NCBI RefSeq assembly: GCF_030285625.1
Contig: NZ_CP127294.1
Location: forward strand, 2,924,001-2,988,000
Direction of reading: 5' to 3'
DNA: 64,000 nt
Source of the DNA: Amycolatopsis sp. 2-15
Lineage (GTDB): Bacteria; Actinomycetota; Actinomycetes; Mycobacteriales; Pseudonocardiaceae
Part shown: positions 1 to 8,195 of the stretch, piece after piece
How positions within the stretch are numbered: the stretch's first letter is position 1
Layout: each line of letters starts with the position of its first letter
The notes under the pieces: model-generated
The model's input: only the letters and a program-made list of their open reading frames with translations
Told to the model about the DNA's origin: nothing
The model's database searches: none
Made by a program: the position numbers and the translations under genes

Positions 1-237
1 GACCTTGAACGCGATGACCGCGCGGACGTTGAGGGCGATGGCCTGCTTGGTCACGCAGGTCTCGGACACCTCGGCTTCGGCCATGCTGAGAGTCAGGAAC
101 CGCACTTTCCGGAAGAACGGCATGACGAACGCGCCGTGCCCGGTGACCACCCGGAACGGTGTCTCTCCCGTGCCGCTGCTCTTGCCGCCGGAAATGAGCA
201 TCGCCTCGTCGGGTGCGGGCACGCGATAACCGAACAT
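1..237 (-). CDS. Flotillin/SPFH-family protein, N-terminal part (cut by window edge)
   Basis: The 79 visible codons begin with an ATG and read without a stop to the window edge, so only the N-terminus is seen. The sequence starts MFGYRVPAPDEAMLISGG and continues with an alternating beta pattern typical of the SPFH/flotillin N-terminal domain, which scaffolds membrane microdomains on the cytoplasmic face. Ten bases upstream lies a small NfeD-like OB-fold gene on the same strand. NfeD and flotillin genes are classically paired, which supports the call. The coiled-coil C-terminal half is not visible, so membership of flotillin proper rather than another SPFH subfamily is inferred. Confidence 0.75.
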   Translation of the reverse strand, partial: MFGYRVPAPDEAMLISGGKSSGTGETPFRVVTGHGAFVMPFFRKVRFLTLSMAEAEVSETCVTKQAIALNVRAVIAFKV

Positions 238-247
238 CGTCGTTCTC

Positions 248-475
248 CTAGCTGCTGGTGAAGGGATCCGTCCAGGCGATGACCTCGACGGCACGATGGG
301 GGAGGGATTCGACGACGAGCACGGTCGTGCCCTTCGCGAGCGGCGCCTCGGAGTACGCCCGGTAGGTCTCGGTGCCGCCGCGGATCCGCAGCAGGACCTC
401 ACCTGGGCCCGCCGGCCCCCGGGTGCCGACGAGCAGCACACCGGTCCGCCCCTCCGGCGACCGATCGGCGGCCAT
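248..475 (-). CDS. Small NfeD-like OB-fold protein
   Basis: A 75-residue protein starting MAADRSPEG. The ATG at 475 was chosen because GGAGG sits eight bases upstream. It has no membrane segment and consists of short beta strands with a conserved-looking PGEVLLRIRGG turn and a VVESLPHRAVEVIAW strand near the C-terminus. This fits the soluble C-terminal OB-fold of NfeD proteins, which stabilise flotillin assemblies. It lies 10 bp upstream of the flotillin gene in the same orientation, so the two are probably co-transcribed. The full NfeD membrane part is absent, so this is a short stand-alone form. Family assignment rests on context and fold pattern. Confidence 0.6.
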   Translation of the reverse strand: MAADRSPEGRTGVLLVGTRGPAGPGEVLLRIRGGTETYRAYSEAPLAKGTTVLVVESLPHRAVEVIAWTDPFTSS

Positions 476-929
476 TACCCGACACCTCCGGACAACTCGG
501 GCGTGGTGTCCCACCCGCCGAGGTCCAGAGCCGGCGGCACCGGCGCGGCACCATGGGAACGATCAGTGAAGTGTCCCACGGCGGCACACCCGCCACCAGG
601 GCACAACCGCGTCACGTCGGTGTCGGCGATGGACTGGCAGAACGGGTCGCGCGGGCGAGCGGGGCGCGGGGAGGGGCGCTGCGCAACGTCGGCGGATGGG
701 TCACGCCGGACACGTGCGAGCAACTCGTGAGGGTGTGGCATATCGCCGCGGAGGCTGGTCCCGGTGGATTTGGAAGGACGTCGTACGGCCGCGGTGTCTT
801 CCTGATCCAGGATCCGGCTCCCTGTATCGGGCCGGCGGAGGCGAACCGCGGTCTTGTTCACGACGTCGGTACCGGTTCGGTGGAAACCGTCATCGAGCTG
901 TGGTGGCGATCCACTGTGGACCGACTGGC
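476..929. other. Gene-free stretch
   Basis: About 450 bp between the NfeD-like gene start and the lsr2 terminator. Open frames exist on both strands but have irregular composition, no good ribosome binding sites and no recognisable protein. It must hold the promoter of the NfeD/flotillin pair. I see no RNA gene or repeat in it. Confidence 0.5.
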
Positions 930-972
930 GCCGGCTCGTTGACGAACGGGGGTCCGTTGTCAACGAGCCGGC
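930..972 (-). terminator. Hairpin terminator downstream of lsr2
   Basis: Perfect 14-bp inverted repeat (930-943 with 959-972). Its interior can pair a further 5 bp (945-949 with 954-958) around a GGGT loop. It lies 25 bp beyond the lsr2 stop codon, in the position expected for its terminator. There is no U tract, as is common in actinomycetes. Confidence 0.7.
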
Positions 973-996
973 AGCTCGGTCAGCAGGCTCGCCGTA

Positions 997-1407
997 CTAC
1001 TTCTTGGCGGCGGCGACCTTCTTGCGAGCCGGGCGCTTGCGAGCCGGCGCGGAGGGCTTGGCGGCTTCGAGCTCGGCCTGCTCGTAGGCGCTCACGACGT
1101 CGGAAGGGATCCGGCCGCGCTCGGAGATCTGGTAGCCGTTTTCGTTGGCCCACGCGCGGATCGTGCGCGAGCGCTCGCGGTCGGCCGGGGTGGCCGCAGT
1201 CGGCTGCCCCGCGGCGACGCGCACCTTGCGGCCACCGGTCTTGCGGCCCACGCCGATGTAGCGCGCGAGCTCGTCGCGCAAGGCGGCGGCGTTGTCGTCG
1301 GACAGGTCGATCTCGTAGCTGACACCGTCGAGTCCGAAGGGGACTGTCTGGGTGGCCGGGCTGCCGTCGATGTCGTCCAGCATTTCGACGAGAACCTTCT
1401 GGGCCAT
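997..1407 (-). CDS. lsr2: Lsr2 family nucleoid-associated protein
   Basis: 136 residues starting MAQKVLVEMLDDIDG, preceded by AAGGAG. Lsr2 is the actinobacterial H-NS analogue: an N-terminal dimerisation domain (about 1-60, with the FGLDGVSYEIDLS pattern) and a C-terminal DNA-binding domain whose RGR hook inserts into the minor groove of AT-rich DNA. The hook is visible as SERGRIPSDV near residue 102. The extreme C-terminus is a lysine/arginine/alanine-rich tail. It silences AT-rich or foreign genes and bridges DNA. It is monocistronic, with its own hairpin terminator. Length and domain order are standard. Confidence 0.95.
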   Translation of the reverse strand: MAQKVLVEMLDDIDGSPATQTVPFGLDGVSYEIDLSDDNAAALRDELARYIGVGRKTGGRKVRVAAGQPTAATPADRERSRTIRAWANENGYQISERGRIPSDVVSAYEQAELEAAKPSAPARKRPARKKVAAAKK

Positions 1408-1669
1408 GAGTGCTCCTTGAAATTGGGCGTGCATGCTGACCGTGACCAGGCGCACGAATGTGGCGATCGATTGTGATCGTAGCATCGAATGGTCGGGGAA
1501 ATGCCAGGGCCGAAACTGTCGGGGAAACTCCCGGTGCGGTCGAGGCGGTGTCGAGGGTCAGGAAACGTCGACGGAAGGTGACCAGAAGGCCTCGAACTGT
1601 TCTGTCACGCCGTAGTCGGTGCCGGCACGGCGTTGCGCTTTGAGGTCCGGGAAGCTGTCCATTGTGCGG
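1408..1669. promoter_or_regulatory. lsr2 upstream region
   Basis: Non-coding stretch upstream of lsr2 with a locally AT-richer segment (1455-1490) next to the gene, as expected for a promoter and possible Lsr2 autoregulation. No defined operator can be assigned. Confidence 0.3.
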
Positions 1670-1864
1670 TCAGGTTCGGCGTAGCGGGCGGCCACCATGC
1701 CTCCGCCGGACGGGGGTGGGCGGTCCGAGGTGGATCAGCCAGTCGGCCAAACCGCACACTCGGGTGAACTCTTCCTCCGTGCAGTGCGCGGCCCAGTCTG
1801 CCGTGGCGTTCTCACCGTATTGGGCGGTCCACTGCGCGGTCAGCCGTCGAGCTGTGGAGAGCAC
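1670..1864 (-). CDS. Possible small protein, unknown
   Basis: A 64-codon frame with a GTG start. Residues 1-47 look protein-like (TAQYGENATADWAAHCT, then a tryptophan-containing helix ADWLIHLG) with good third-position GC. The last 17 residues are arginine/proline-rich and look non-coding. No clear ribosome binding site is present. It may be a short real gene or the remnant of a longer one. No function can be given. Confidence 0.3.
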   Translation of the reverse strand: MLSTARRLTAQWTAQYGENATADWAAHCTEEEFTRVCGLADWLIHLGPPTPVRRRHGGRPLRRT

Positions 1865-1914
1865 GACCGCTCATATTACCGTTACACGGCCGGGTTTCCT
1901 TCGAGATTGCCGTC

Positions 1915-2544
1915 TCAGGCCGAGCCGACCAGCGCACAAGCCATTCCGAGGCTCATGCCTGTGCGCGACAACGCGCGGGCCGGGTCCGTGTGCCACGCCG
2001 GGACCGAGTGGGCGGCGTCGAGGAGGAACCACGCGGCCGCGCCGAAGGTGAAGGGCGTCCACCAGCCGTGGCCCATGGCGGGCATCGTGAGCCACGGGCC
2101 GTGGCCGTCCGCGGGATGCGGCATGGCGGTGAGCATGAACAGCATCGTCGCGGTGGGGGCGAGGTGGTGCAGGCGCCGGGTCGTGAGGGACCAGCCCAGG
2201 GTGAGCAGGAGCACGGCCTGCCAGCCGGCGGCCGGAATGGGCGCGCCGACGGGGGAGGTCATGGCGATCATCGCGGCGCAGAGGACGAGTTCGGCCACGG
2301 AGTCGGCGCGGGTCGGTGACCGGAGCGACGGTGCGGCGTTGGCGGGCAACGAGGAACCGACAGCGGGCAACGAGGAACCCGCGGCAGGCGGCGACGCCTG
2401 ACCACGATGGACCTCCACTGGAGACCCACGCCGCCCAGCAGTGTCCGCCGGCCAAGCGGTCACCCCACGCCAGAGGTGCGTCAGTGGCGTCCACGCCAAC
2501 GCGGTGAACGCCGCCGTCAGCAGCCAGGACACGGACGCCGGCAC
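1915..2544 (-). CDS. Polytopic membrane protein, DUF5134-like
   Basis: 209 residues. The GTG at 2544 is chosen because GGAAGGA lies eight bases upstream; longer upstream reading is possible but lacks membrane-protein character. Hydrophobic helices are seen at about 2-22, 85-110, 115-135 and 165-200. Histidine and methionine are frequent in the second half (TRRLHHLAP, LTAMPHPADGHGPW, MPAMGHGWW), a pattern of the actinobacterial DUF5134 family, which often occurs near copper-related genes. Metal handling is only inferred. It is transcribed alone. Confidence 0.65.
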   Translation of the reverse strand: MPASVSWLLTAAFTALAWTPLTHLWRGVTAWPADTAGRRGSPVEVHRGQASPPAAGSSLPAVGSSLPANAAPSLRSPTRADSVAELVLCAAMIAMTSPVGAPIPAAGWQAVLLLTLGWSLTTRRLHHLAPTATMLFMLTAMPHPADGHGPWLTMPAMGHGWWTPFTFGAAAWFLLDAAHSVPAWHTDPARALSRTGMSLGMACALVGSA

Positions 2545-2832
2545 GAGAGAGGTCCTTCCGCCGAAGCGATCGAAACGAGTACCCGATAGACCACGCACAG
2601 TCGCGATTCGTGACAACCGGCGGGAAATACCCCGGACGAGACAGGAATTGTCGAAAACGAAAGGGCAGGCTCGGTGCCCGCCAGGCCCACCGCCCGTGAC
2701 CTGCGTCTCAAGGGTGCGCAACGTAAGGGAGCCGACGTGAACAGGCCACCTGGTGTTCGTGTTGGCTCAAACAGCCGTGAATAGCGTCGGGGCGTTGAAG
2801 AATTCTCCCTGGAAACCTGAATGGGGTAGACC
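2545..2832. promoter_or_regulatory. Divergent promoter region between membrane protein and phosphoesterase
   Basis: 288 bp between divergent starts at 2544 and 2833. It must contain both promoters. The last 60 bases before 2833 are relatively AT-rich. No clear dyad operator was recognised. Confidence 0.35.
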
Positions 2833-4755
2833 ATGCGCGAAAACCAGGTGGGCCCGAACCGACGGTCCTTCCTGCGCAACGCGGGACTCGCCGGCGTCGG
2901 CGCCACGGCGCTGGGTGCGCTCGGCGTCGCGCCGGCCGAGGCCGACACCGCGAACACCGCAAGCAGAGGCAGTGGCAGATGGAAACCGGACGGCGAGAGC
3001 CTCCAGTTCACCGTCGCCGTGATGCCGGACACGCAGTACCTCTACTGGGGCAGCCAGAACAGCCTCAACCCGGAGCCGCAGGAAGCCTCGTTCCGGTACG
3101 TGATCGAGAACAGCGGCACGCCGAACAACAACATCGTGTTCATGGCGCACCTCGGTGACGTGACGCAGGACGCCGACGTCACGTCGTTCCAGGCCGTGGA
3201 CAAGACGTTCAAGATCCTCGACAAGGGGAACGTCGCCTACAGCGTGCTCGCCGGCAACCACGACGTGTCCGGTGACGACACGCGCGGCACCACGCCGTAC
3301 CTGCAGACGATGGGCCCGCAGCGGTTCAAGGGCCAGAAGTCGTTCGTCGGCTCGGACGCCAGCGGCTACAACACGGCCCACACGTTCCACGCGGCCGGGC
3401 GTGACTGGCTGCTGCTGGCCATGGACTGGCGGACGTCGGCGGCCGGGTTCGCGTGGGCCAACCAGGTCATCAAGGCGCACCCGAAGATGGCGGTGATCCT
3501 GACCTGCCACGAGATCGTCGCGCCGACCTACGGCGACGAGGTCTACCCGTACGAGTCGGGTGACCCCGAGAACAACGCCGAGATCACCGACTACGGCCAG
3601 ACCGTGTGGGACTCGCTGATCAAGGACAACGACCAGATCTTCCTCACGCTCAACGGCCACTACTGGCCCTCGGGCCGCCTGACGAAGAAGAACACGGCCG
3701 GCAACGACGTGCACCTGCACATCACGAATTACCAGAACCGCTACATGAGCGGTGGCGGCATGCTGCGCCTGTACCACTTCGACCTCGAGCGCAACACCAT
3801 CGACGTCGAGACGATCTCGCCGTGGATCCTGGAGAAGGACCCGGCGAAGCGCAACCGCCTCGAGGTCATGGAGTCGCGGCTGACCACGGCCGTCGACCGG
3901 TTCTCGATGCCGTTCGACTTCGAGCAGCGCTTCTCCGGCTTCATCCCGGTGAAGACGCGCCCGGCCCGCGCGGCCAACAAGGTCCTGCTGCCCGGCACGC
4001 TCGCGTACTGGCGCTTCGACGGCAACCGCGCCGCGGCCGGCAGCCCGGTCACCACGACCCAGAAGGTCAAGGACCTGTCCGGCAACGGCAACGACCTCAC
4101 GCTCGCGTCCACCCCCGGCACCGTCCCCGGTGCGCTGACCTGGTCCGACGACCACCACCCCGACCAGCCGGGCCACGCCAGCCTGCGCTTCGTCGGCGGC
4201 AAGAACCCACTGCACGGCGCGTATCTCACCACCGCGGCGAAGGCGGCGCTGAACGCCGAGACGTTCAAGCACGGCTACACGATCGAGACGTTCGTGAAGA
4301 TCCCGCGCGACTGGGACGGCGGCAACAACGGCAACATGCCGGTGCTGGTCCGCCGCGGCGCGGCCGGCGACGCGGGCAAGCACGGCAAGAACACCGACCC
4401 CAAGGAGCCGGTGGCCCAGCTCATGACCACGAACAACGGTCGTGAACTGCAGTTCAACTGCTACCCGCTCAGCCAGACCTACCCGACCACCAACTGGAGC
4501 CACGGCATGCCCGAGGAGCAGTGGTGGCACCTCGCGGTGGTCAACGACGGCCACCACACCAAGGCGTACATCGAAAGCTCGCCGGTGGCCGACAACCCGT
4601 CGACCGACTCGGTCGGCATCGCCTCGCTCGGCCTCACCTGGCTGCTCGGCGGCCACGAGTACGGCGGCGCGATCGACAACGTGTTCCACGGCTGGATCGG
4701 TGACGTCCGCATCGTGAACCGGGCGCTGCGCCTGGACGAGTTCATGACCAAGTGA
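2833..4755 (+). CDS. Tat-exported metallophosphoesterase with C-terminal LamG-like domain
   Basis: 640 residues. The N-terminus carries a twin-arginine signal (NRRSFLRNAG) followed by a hydrophobic stretch ending near APAEA, so the protein is exported folded. Residues about 58-330 form a calcineurin-like phosphoesterase domain with its metal motifs in order: MPDTQ, HLGDV, GNHDVS, TCHEIV and NGHYW. Residues about 390-635 form a concanavalin/LamG-type jelly roll (GTLAYWRFDG at its start, WIGDVRIVNRAL at its end), a common carbohydrate- or protein-binding module in secreted enzymes. The substrate is unknown; extracellular phosphodiester or phosphomonoester cleavage is the family expectation. The gene is monocistronic and ends at a hairpin shared with trpF. 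Confidence 0.88.
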   Translation: MRENQVGPNRRSFLRNAGLAGVGATALGALGVAPAEADTANTASRGSGRWKPDGESLQFTVAVMPDTQYLYWGSQNSLNPEPQEASFRYVIENSGTPNNNIVFMAHLGDVTQDADVTSFQAVDKTFKILDKGNVAYSVLAGNHDVSGDDTRGTTPYLQTMGPQRFKGQKSFVGSDASGYNTAHTFHAAGRDWLLLAMDWRTSAAGFAWANQVIKAHPKMAVILTCHEIVAPTYGDEVYPYESGDPENNAEITDYGQTVWDSLIKDNDQIFLTLNGHYWPSGRLTKKNTAGNDVHLHITNYQNRYMSGGGMLRLYHFDLERNTIDVETISPWILEKDPAKRNRLEVMESRLTTAVDRFSMPFDFEQRFSGFIPVKTRPARAANKVLLPGTLAYWRFDGNRAAAGSPVTTTQKVKDLSGNGNDLTLASTPGTVPGALTWSDDHHPDQPGHASLRFVGGKNPLHGAYLTTAAKAALNAETFKHGYTIETFVKIPRDWDGGNNGNMPVLVRRGAAGDAGKHGKNTDPKEPVAQLMTTNNGRELQFNCYPLSQTYPTTNWSHGMPEEQWWHLAVVNDGHHTKAYIESSPVADNPSTDSVGIASLGLTWLLGGHEYGGAIDNVFHGWIGDVRIVNRALRLDEFMTK

Positions 4756-4760
4756 TCCAC

Positions 4761-4796
4761 CGGCAGCGGGTGGTCATCGGCGCCCACCCGCTGTCG
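4761..4796. terminator. Bidirectional hairpin terminator
   Basis: Inverted repeat of 10 perfect base pairs (4764-4773 with 4784-4793), extendable by G:T pairs to 4761 and 4796, with a 10-nt loop. It lies in the 48-bp gap between convergent stop codons, so it can serve both genes. Confidence 0.65.
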
Positions 4797-4803
4797 TCCT
4801 CGG

Positions 4804-5397
4804 TCAGGAACTCCTTGCGGCGGCGAGGAAAGCTCGGATCAGTGTCTGGTCCTTCACGCCGCGTGAGGACTCGACGCCGCTGGAGACGTCCACTCCCCAC
4901 GGCCGTACGGTGGCGACGGCGTCGGCCACGTTGTCCGGGGTGAGCCCGCCGGCCAGCAGCCAGTCGCCGCCGGGGGTCTCGGCCGACCAGTCCCAGGTCT
5001 CGCCGGAGCCCGCGTCGGGGGAGTCGAGCAGCAGCAGGTCCTCGCCGTATTCGCCGACCTTGGGCGCCGCTCCTTCGCGCAGCGAGGTGGCACGGATCAG
5101 CCGCACGGGCAGGTCCCGCAACGCCGCGAAGTCGGCCGGCGAGTACCCGGAGCCGTGGAGCTGCACGGCTCGGATCCCGGTCTCGGCCACGGCGTCGCGG
5201 ACCTCCGCCACCGGCACGCCTTTCAACACCCCGACCGTGAGCACCTCGCCGGGCACGCCCGCCGCGAGCCGTGCGGCCTCGGCCCGGGTGACCTGCCGCG
5301 GGCTTTCGCACAGCAGGAACCCCACGGCGTCCGCTCCCGCTTCGACCGCGCACGTCACGTCGGCCGCCGTCTTCAGGCCACAGATCTTCACGAACAC
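4804..5397 (-). CDS. trpF: Phosphoribosylanthranilate isomerase
   Basis: 197 residues, GTG start, beginning MFVKICGLKTAADV. This is the TrpF (beta/alpha)8 barrel that converts N-(5-phosphoribosyl)anthranilate to its ribulose form in tryptophan synthesis. The catalytic cysteine is in the KICG motif at residue 6. The general-acid aspartate is in the GVDVSSGVE strand near residue 168, with the following glycines as the phosphate site. The gene stands alone, away from any trp operon, as in many actinomycetes where PriA covers the main isomerase role. A dedicated TrpF in such a genome may therefore be redundant or belong to a specialised anthranilate economy. Confidence 0.93.
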   Translation of the reverse strand: MFVKICGLKTAADVTCAVEAGADAVGFLLCESPRQVTRAEAARLAAGVPGEVLTVGVLKGVPVAEVRDAVAETGIRAVQLHGSGYSPADFAALRDLPVRLIRATSLREGAAPKVGEYGEDLLLLDSPDAGSGETWDWSAETPGGDWLLAGGLTPDNVADAVATVRPWGVDVSSGVESSRGVKDQTLIRAFLAAARSS

Positions 5398-5527
5398 GCC
5401 CCGACCCTAACGGTGACGACCGGGCATCACGCGCGCACTGGCTTCACCAACGTGCCGGTTCGGACGCCCGGGCGGCGGCGCGGGTGTGATTATGGGTCGA
5501 CTTCCGCCCGACGAAGGAGCTCGCACG

Positions 5528-6601
5528 ATGGTCACGGCCAATCCCGGTGGATGCGACGACGGCCGGCAGCTGTCCGGGATGACTGCCGCCTCGATCCGAC
5601 GCTGGCGCTGGAAGCGGGCCGCCGCCGTCGCCGGGACCGGTTCGGCCAGGTACGCGAAGATCGGCGACTCCATCAGCGCCGGCCAGGGACTCCAGCCTGC
5701 CACGCAGTCGCCGCCGGTGGTGATGGGCGGGATGCTGGCCGCTCGGGGCTTCCCGGTGCGGGGTGCGTCGGTGATCCTGAACCCGCGCACCATGACGGCG
5801 GATTCGAGGCTGACGTTCACCGGGTCCTGGTCCGAGTTCGCGCCGGGTGCGCTGACCACGTTCGCCTCGTCCGCGACCGGGGGTGGCTCGGTCTCCCTCA
5901 CCGCCTTCGTCGCGGAGTCCGGCGACTACCTGGCCCGCGTCATCACCACGCAGGACTCGCGCGAGTGCACGATCGCGATCGACGGTGACGAGCCCGCCCC
6001 GGTCCGGGTGAGCGGTGCGGCCGGCCTGGCGACACACCTCGTCGCGCTCCCCAAGCTGACCGCCGGACGGCACACCGTCACGGTCACCGTCGCCGGCGAC
6101 GCCGGTGAACTGCGGGTCGGCAGCATCGGGATCGAAGCGGTCGACGGCATCACGATCGGCGACTTCGGCATCTCGATGTCGACGACCGCCGACTGGGTCG
6201 CCGGTGGCGCGGCGTACTCGGCGCTGAACCACGTGGTGGCCTGGTCGCCGGATCTCGCCCTGATCGCGTTGATGACGAACGACGCCAACGAGCAGACGGC
6301 AGTCGCACCGGACCGGTACGCGGCCAACCTCGACACGATGGTGTCCGCACTGGAGACCACCTGCGACGTGGTCCTCGAAGCGCAGATCCCCGGCGATCCG
6401 GCATGGGTCGACTTGTCCCCGTACCGCGAAGCCGTGTACGACGTGGCGAAGGCCCACAGCGTGCCGGTGCTCGACCTCTTCGACCGCTGGGGCAGCTTCG
6501 CCGCCGCGGCGGACGCGGGGTTGATGAACGACGCCTTCCACCCGAACGCCGCCGGTGCGGCGGACATCGCGGCGGCGGAGCTGGGCGTGGTTTCGGCTTG
6601 A
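5528..6601 (+). CDS. SGNH/GDSL-family hydrolase
   Basis: 357 residues from the ATG at 5528, which has AAGGAG eight bases upstream. The block I motif GDSISAGQG (about residues 45-53) supplies the catalytic serine and the block V motif NDAFHPNAAG near the C-terminus supplies Asp and His. TND near residue 257 fits block III. A beta-sandwich of about 120 residues (SGDYLARVITT, PKLTAGRHTVTVTVAG) is inserted between blocks I and III, probably a binding module. There is no convincing signal peptide, so it may be cytoplasmic. Esterase or deacetylase activity is the family expectation; the substrate is unknown. Confidence 0.8.
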   Translation: MVTANPGGCDDGRQLSGMTAASIRRWRWKRAAAVAGTGSARYAKIGDSISAGQGLQPATQSPPVVMGGMLAARGFPVRGASVILNPRTMTADSRLTFTGSWSEFAPGALTTFASSATGGGSVSLTAFVAESGDYLARVITTQDSRECTIAIDGDEPAPVRVSGAAGLATHLVALPKLTAGRHTVTVTVAGDAGELRVGSIGIEAVDGITIGDFGISMSTTADWVAGGAAYSALNHVVAWSPDLALIALMTNDANEQTAVAPDRYAANLDTMVSALETTCDVVLEAQIPGDPAWVDLSPYREAVYDVAKAHSVPVLDLFDRWGSFAAAADAGLMNDAFHPNAAGAADIAAAELGVVSA

Positions 6602-6670
6602 GCGACGCGGGTGTCCTGTCTCAGCGACGGTGATGCCGGGCCGCAGGTGTAGCGATGACCCGCATCGGGC

Positions 6671-6910
6671 TTAGCCAAGCCAGTCACCGACGCCATCCCA
6701 GGCCGCTTCGAGCTGCCGTGCCAGAACGGGCCCGAGTTTCTGGCGGATAACCCCGTGAGCTCGCAGCATCAGTTCTTTGCCGCCGGCCTCGTCGAGCGCG
6801 GCGCCGATGCTCTGGACCCGCCCTCTCACCTCTGAACCGCGCGGAGCCAGCAGAGCTTGCTCCTTCGTGCCGATAGCAAGCAGCTGGTTGATCAAGTCGG
6901 CCGGATTCAT
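6671..6910 (-). CDS. Small helical protein of unknown function
   Basis: 79 residues, ATG start, beginning MNPADLINQLLAIGTKEQALL. Composition is protein-like with amphipathic helices (GKELMLRAHGVIRQKL, RQLEAAWDGVGDWLG) and no signal or membrane segment. The upstream GGTGG is only a fair ribosome site. It lies convergent to the SGNH hydrolase and divergent from the AraC regulator. No function recognised. Confidence 0.6.
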   Translation of the reverse strand: MNPADLINQLLAIGTKEQALLAPRGSEVRGRVQSIGAALDEAGGKELMLRAHGVIRQKLGPVLARQLEAAWDGVGDWLG

Positions 6911-7115
6911 CGGGCCACCGTAGGCGTGGGGCCACGGCCTGGCTGCCTTTCCTGTCCGGTTTGGCCGCCTCCGGGCAGGGCGGCGTGACGCCTCGGCAGT
7001 TGACCCAGCTCCGTACCGATGTCATCGAGCCATCGGCGAGTGCGGCCGGTTCTCGGTCCGCTGGACAACCGCGAGCCGGGATGTTGTCCTGAGGGACAAC
7101 GCACCGGGAGGCGGC

Positions 7116-8090
7116 ATGACAGCAGCGCAGCTCGCGGCCGGCCTGGCCGGCGTGTCGCAGCATGTGCTCGCGGCCAGTGGCGATCCCGACGAGGTCACGC
7201 AGGCCTGCACGCAGGCGTTGCGCCCGCATCGGCTCGTGGTGCATTCGCGCCAGGCGCGGCTGTCGACCCGGTTGGAGCACTTCTCGGCGGGCCCGATCTC
7301 GCTCAACCGCCTGCGCTACGGAGCCGACGTCACGGTGGCGCCCGCCGTGCCCGAGGAGGACAACTTCCTGCTGACGCTGCCCGTCGCCGGGTCCGCGAAG
7401 TTCACCTACGGCCGTGACACCGCGGAGCTCGCGCCGGGGCGGCCCGCGATCGTCGGGCCGTATCGCGAGTTCAAGCTGGACATCGACAGCGCGTTCGACC
7501 AGCTGATCGTGCGGATGGACCGGCGCTGGGTCGAGAGCACGGCCCGCCGGATCCGCGGTGTCGCGACTGCCGGGCCGGTGGACCTCTCGCTGTCGCTGCC
7601 GGAGCAGCCCGCGTTCCTGTACCGGCTGCTCGAGAGCGTGGTCAGCCTGCCGACGCTGGGGCCGCGCGCGCGGCCGGAGGTCGGGCAGCAGCTGGGTGAG
7701 CTGGTGATCGAGTCGTTCCTGCTCACGCAGCTGCGCGAGGAGGAAGCCGAGCGAGGGCGGGTGCCATCGGCGCAGGTCAGGCGGGCGATGGAGTACCTGC
7801 TCGACCACCTCGCCGAGCCGATCAGCCTGTCGGAGGTCGCGCGGCGGAGCGGGACGAGCCTGCGCAGCCTGCAAGCCGGGTTCCGGCGGGACCTCGACAC
7901 GACGCCCGGGCAGTGGCTGCGGGGTCAGCGGCTCGACCGGGCCCGCCGGCTGCTCGTGGCGGGTGAGCCGGGGACCACGACCGTGACCGGCGTCGCGGCG
8001 GAATGCGGGTACTTCCACCTGGGCGAGTTCGCCGCGCAGTTCAAGGCGCGGTTCGGGGTCACGCCGTCGGCGGTGCTGGGCCGCCGCTGA
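7116..8090 (+). CDS. AraC-family transcriptional regulator
   Basis: 324 residues with GGGAGG upstream. Residues about 20-200 form a cupin-type AraC-binding sensor domain of the kind found in regulators of aromatic catabolism. Residues about 220-320 are the two-helix-turn-helix DNA-binding region (LSEVARRSGTSLRSLQAGFRRD, then TVTGVAAECGYFHLGEFAAQFKARFG), with the usual conserved tail TPSAVLGRR. It lies upstream of, and co-oriented with, the hydrolase / HpaB / cupin / flavin reductase genes, so it is the likely activator of that segment. The inducer is probably an aromatic acid; this is inference from the sensor family and the neighbours. Confidence 0.9.
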   Translation: MTAAQLAAGLAGVSQHVLAASGDPDEVTQACTQALRPHRLVVHSRQARLSTRLEHFSAGPISLNRLRYGADVTVAPAVPEEDNFLLTLPVAGSAKFTYGRDTAELAPGRPAIVGPYREFKLDIDSAFDQLIVRMDRRWVESTARRIRGVATAGPVDLSLSLPEQPAFLYRLLESVVSLPTLGPRARPEVGQQLGELVIESFLLTQLREEEAERGRVPSAQVRRAMEYLLDHLAEPISLSEVARRSGTSLRSLQAGFRRDLDTTPGQWLRGQRLDRARRLLVAGEPGTTTVTGVAAECGYFHLGEFAAQFKARFGVTPSAVLGRR

Positions 8091-8195
8091 AGGTTGCGCG
8101 AATCCGATGCTCGCGCGTCGCTTCACCGATAGTCGTTGCCGCTCGCCGACAGCAGCATGTGCCGTACGCACTCAATGGTGAGAACGGAGCGGCGG

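Noticed and set aside
553..942. 129-codon plus-strand frame upstream of lsr2
   Set aside because: Irregular codon positions, no ribosome site, no recognisable family, and it overlaps the lsr2 terminator.
475..963. 162-codon minus-strand frame upstream of the NfeD-like gene
   Set aside because: Low-complexity composition with many Arg/Pro/Ser, and it overlaps the hairpin terminator.
2767..4689. 640-codon open frame antisense to the phosphoesterase
   Set aside because: Its translation is low-complexity (Val/Arg/Gly/Asp rich), it mirrors the GC3 bias of the real gene, and the sense strand has clear domain motifs.
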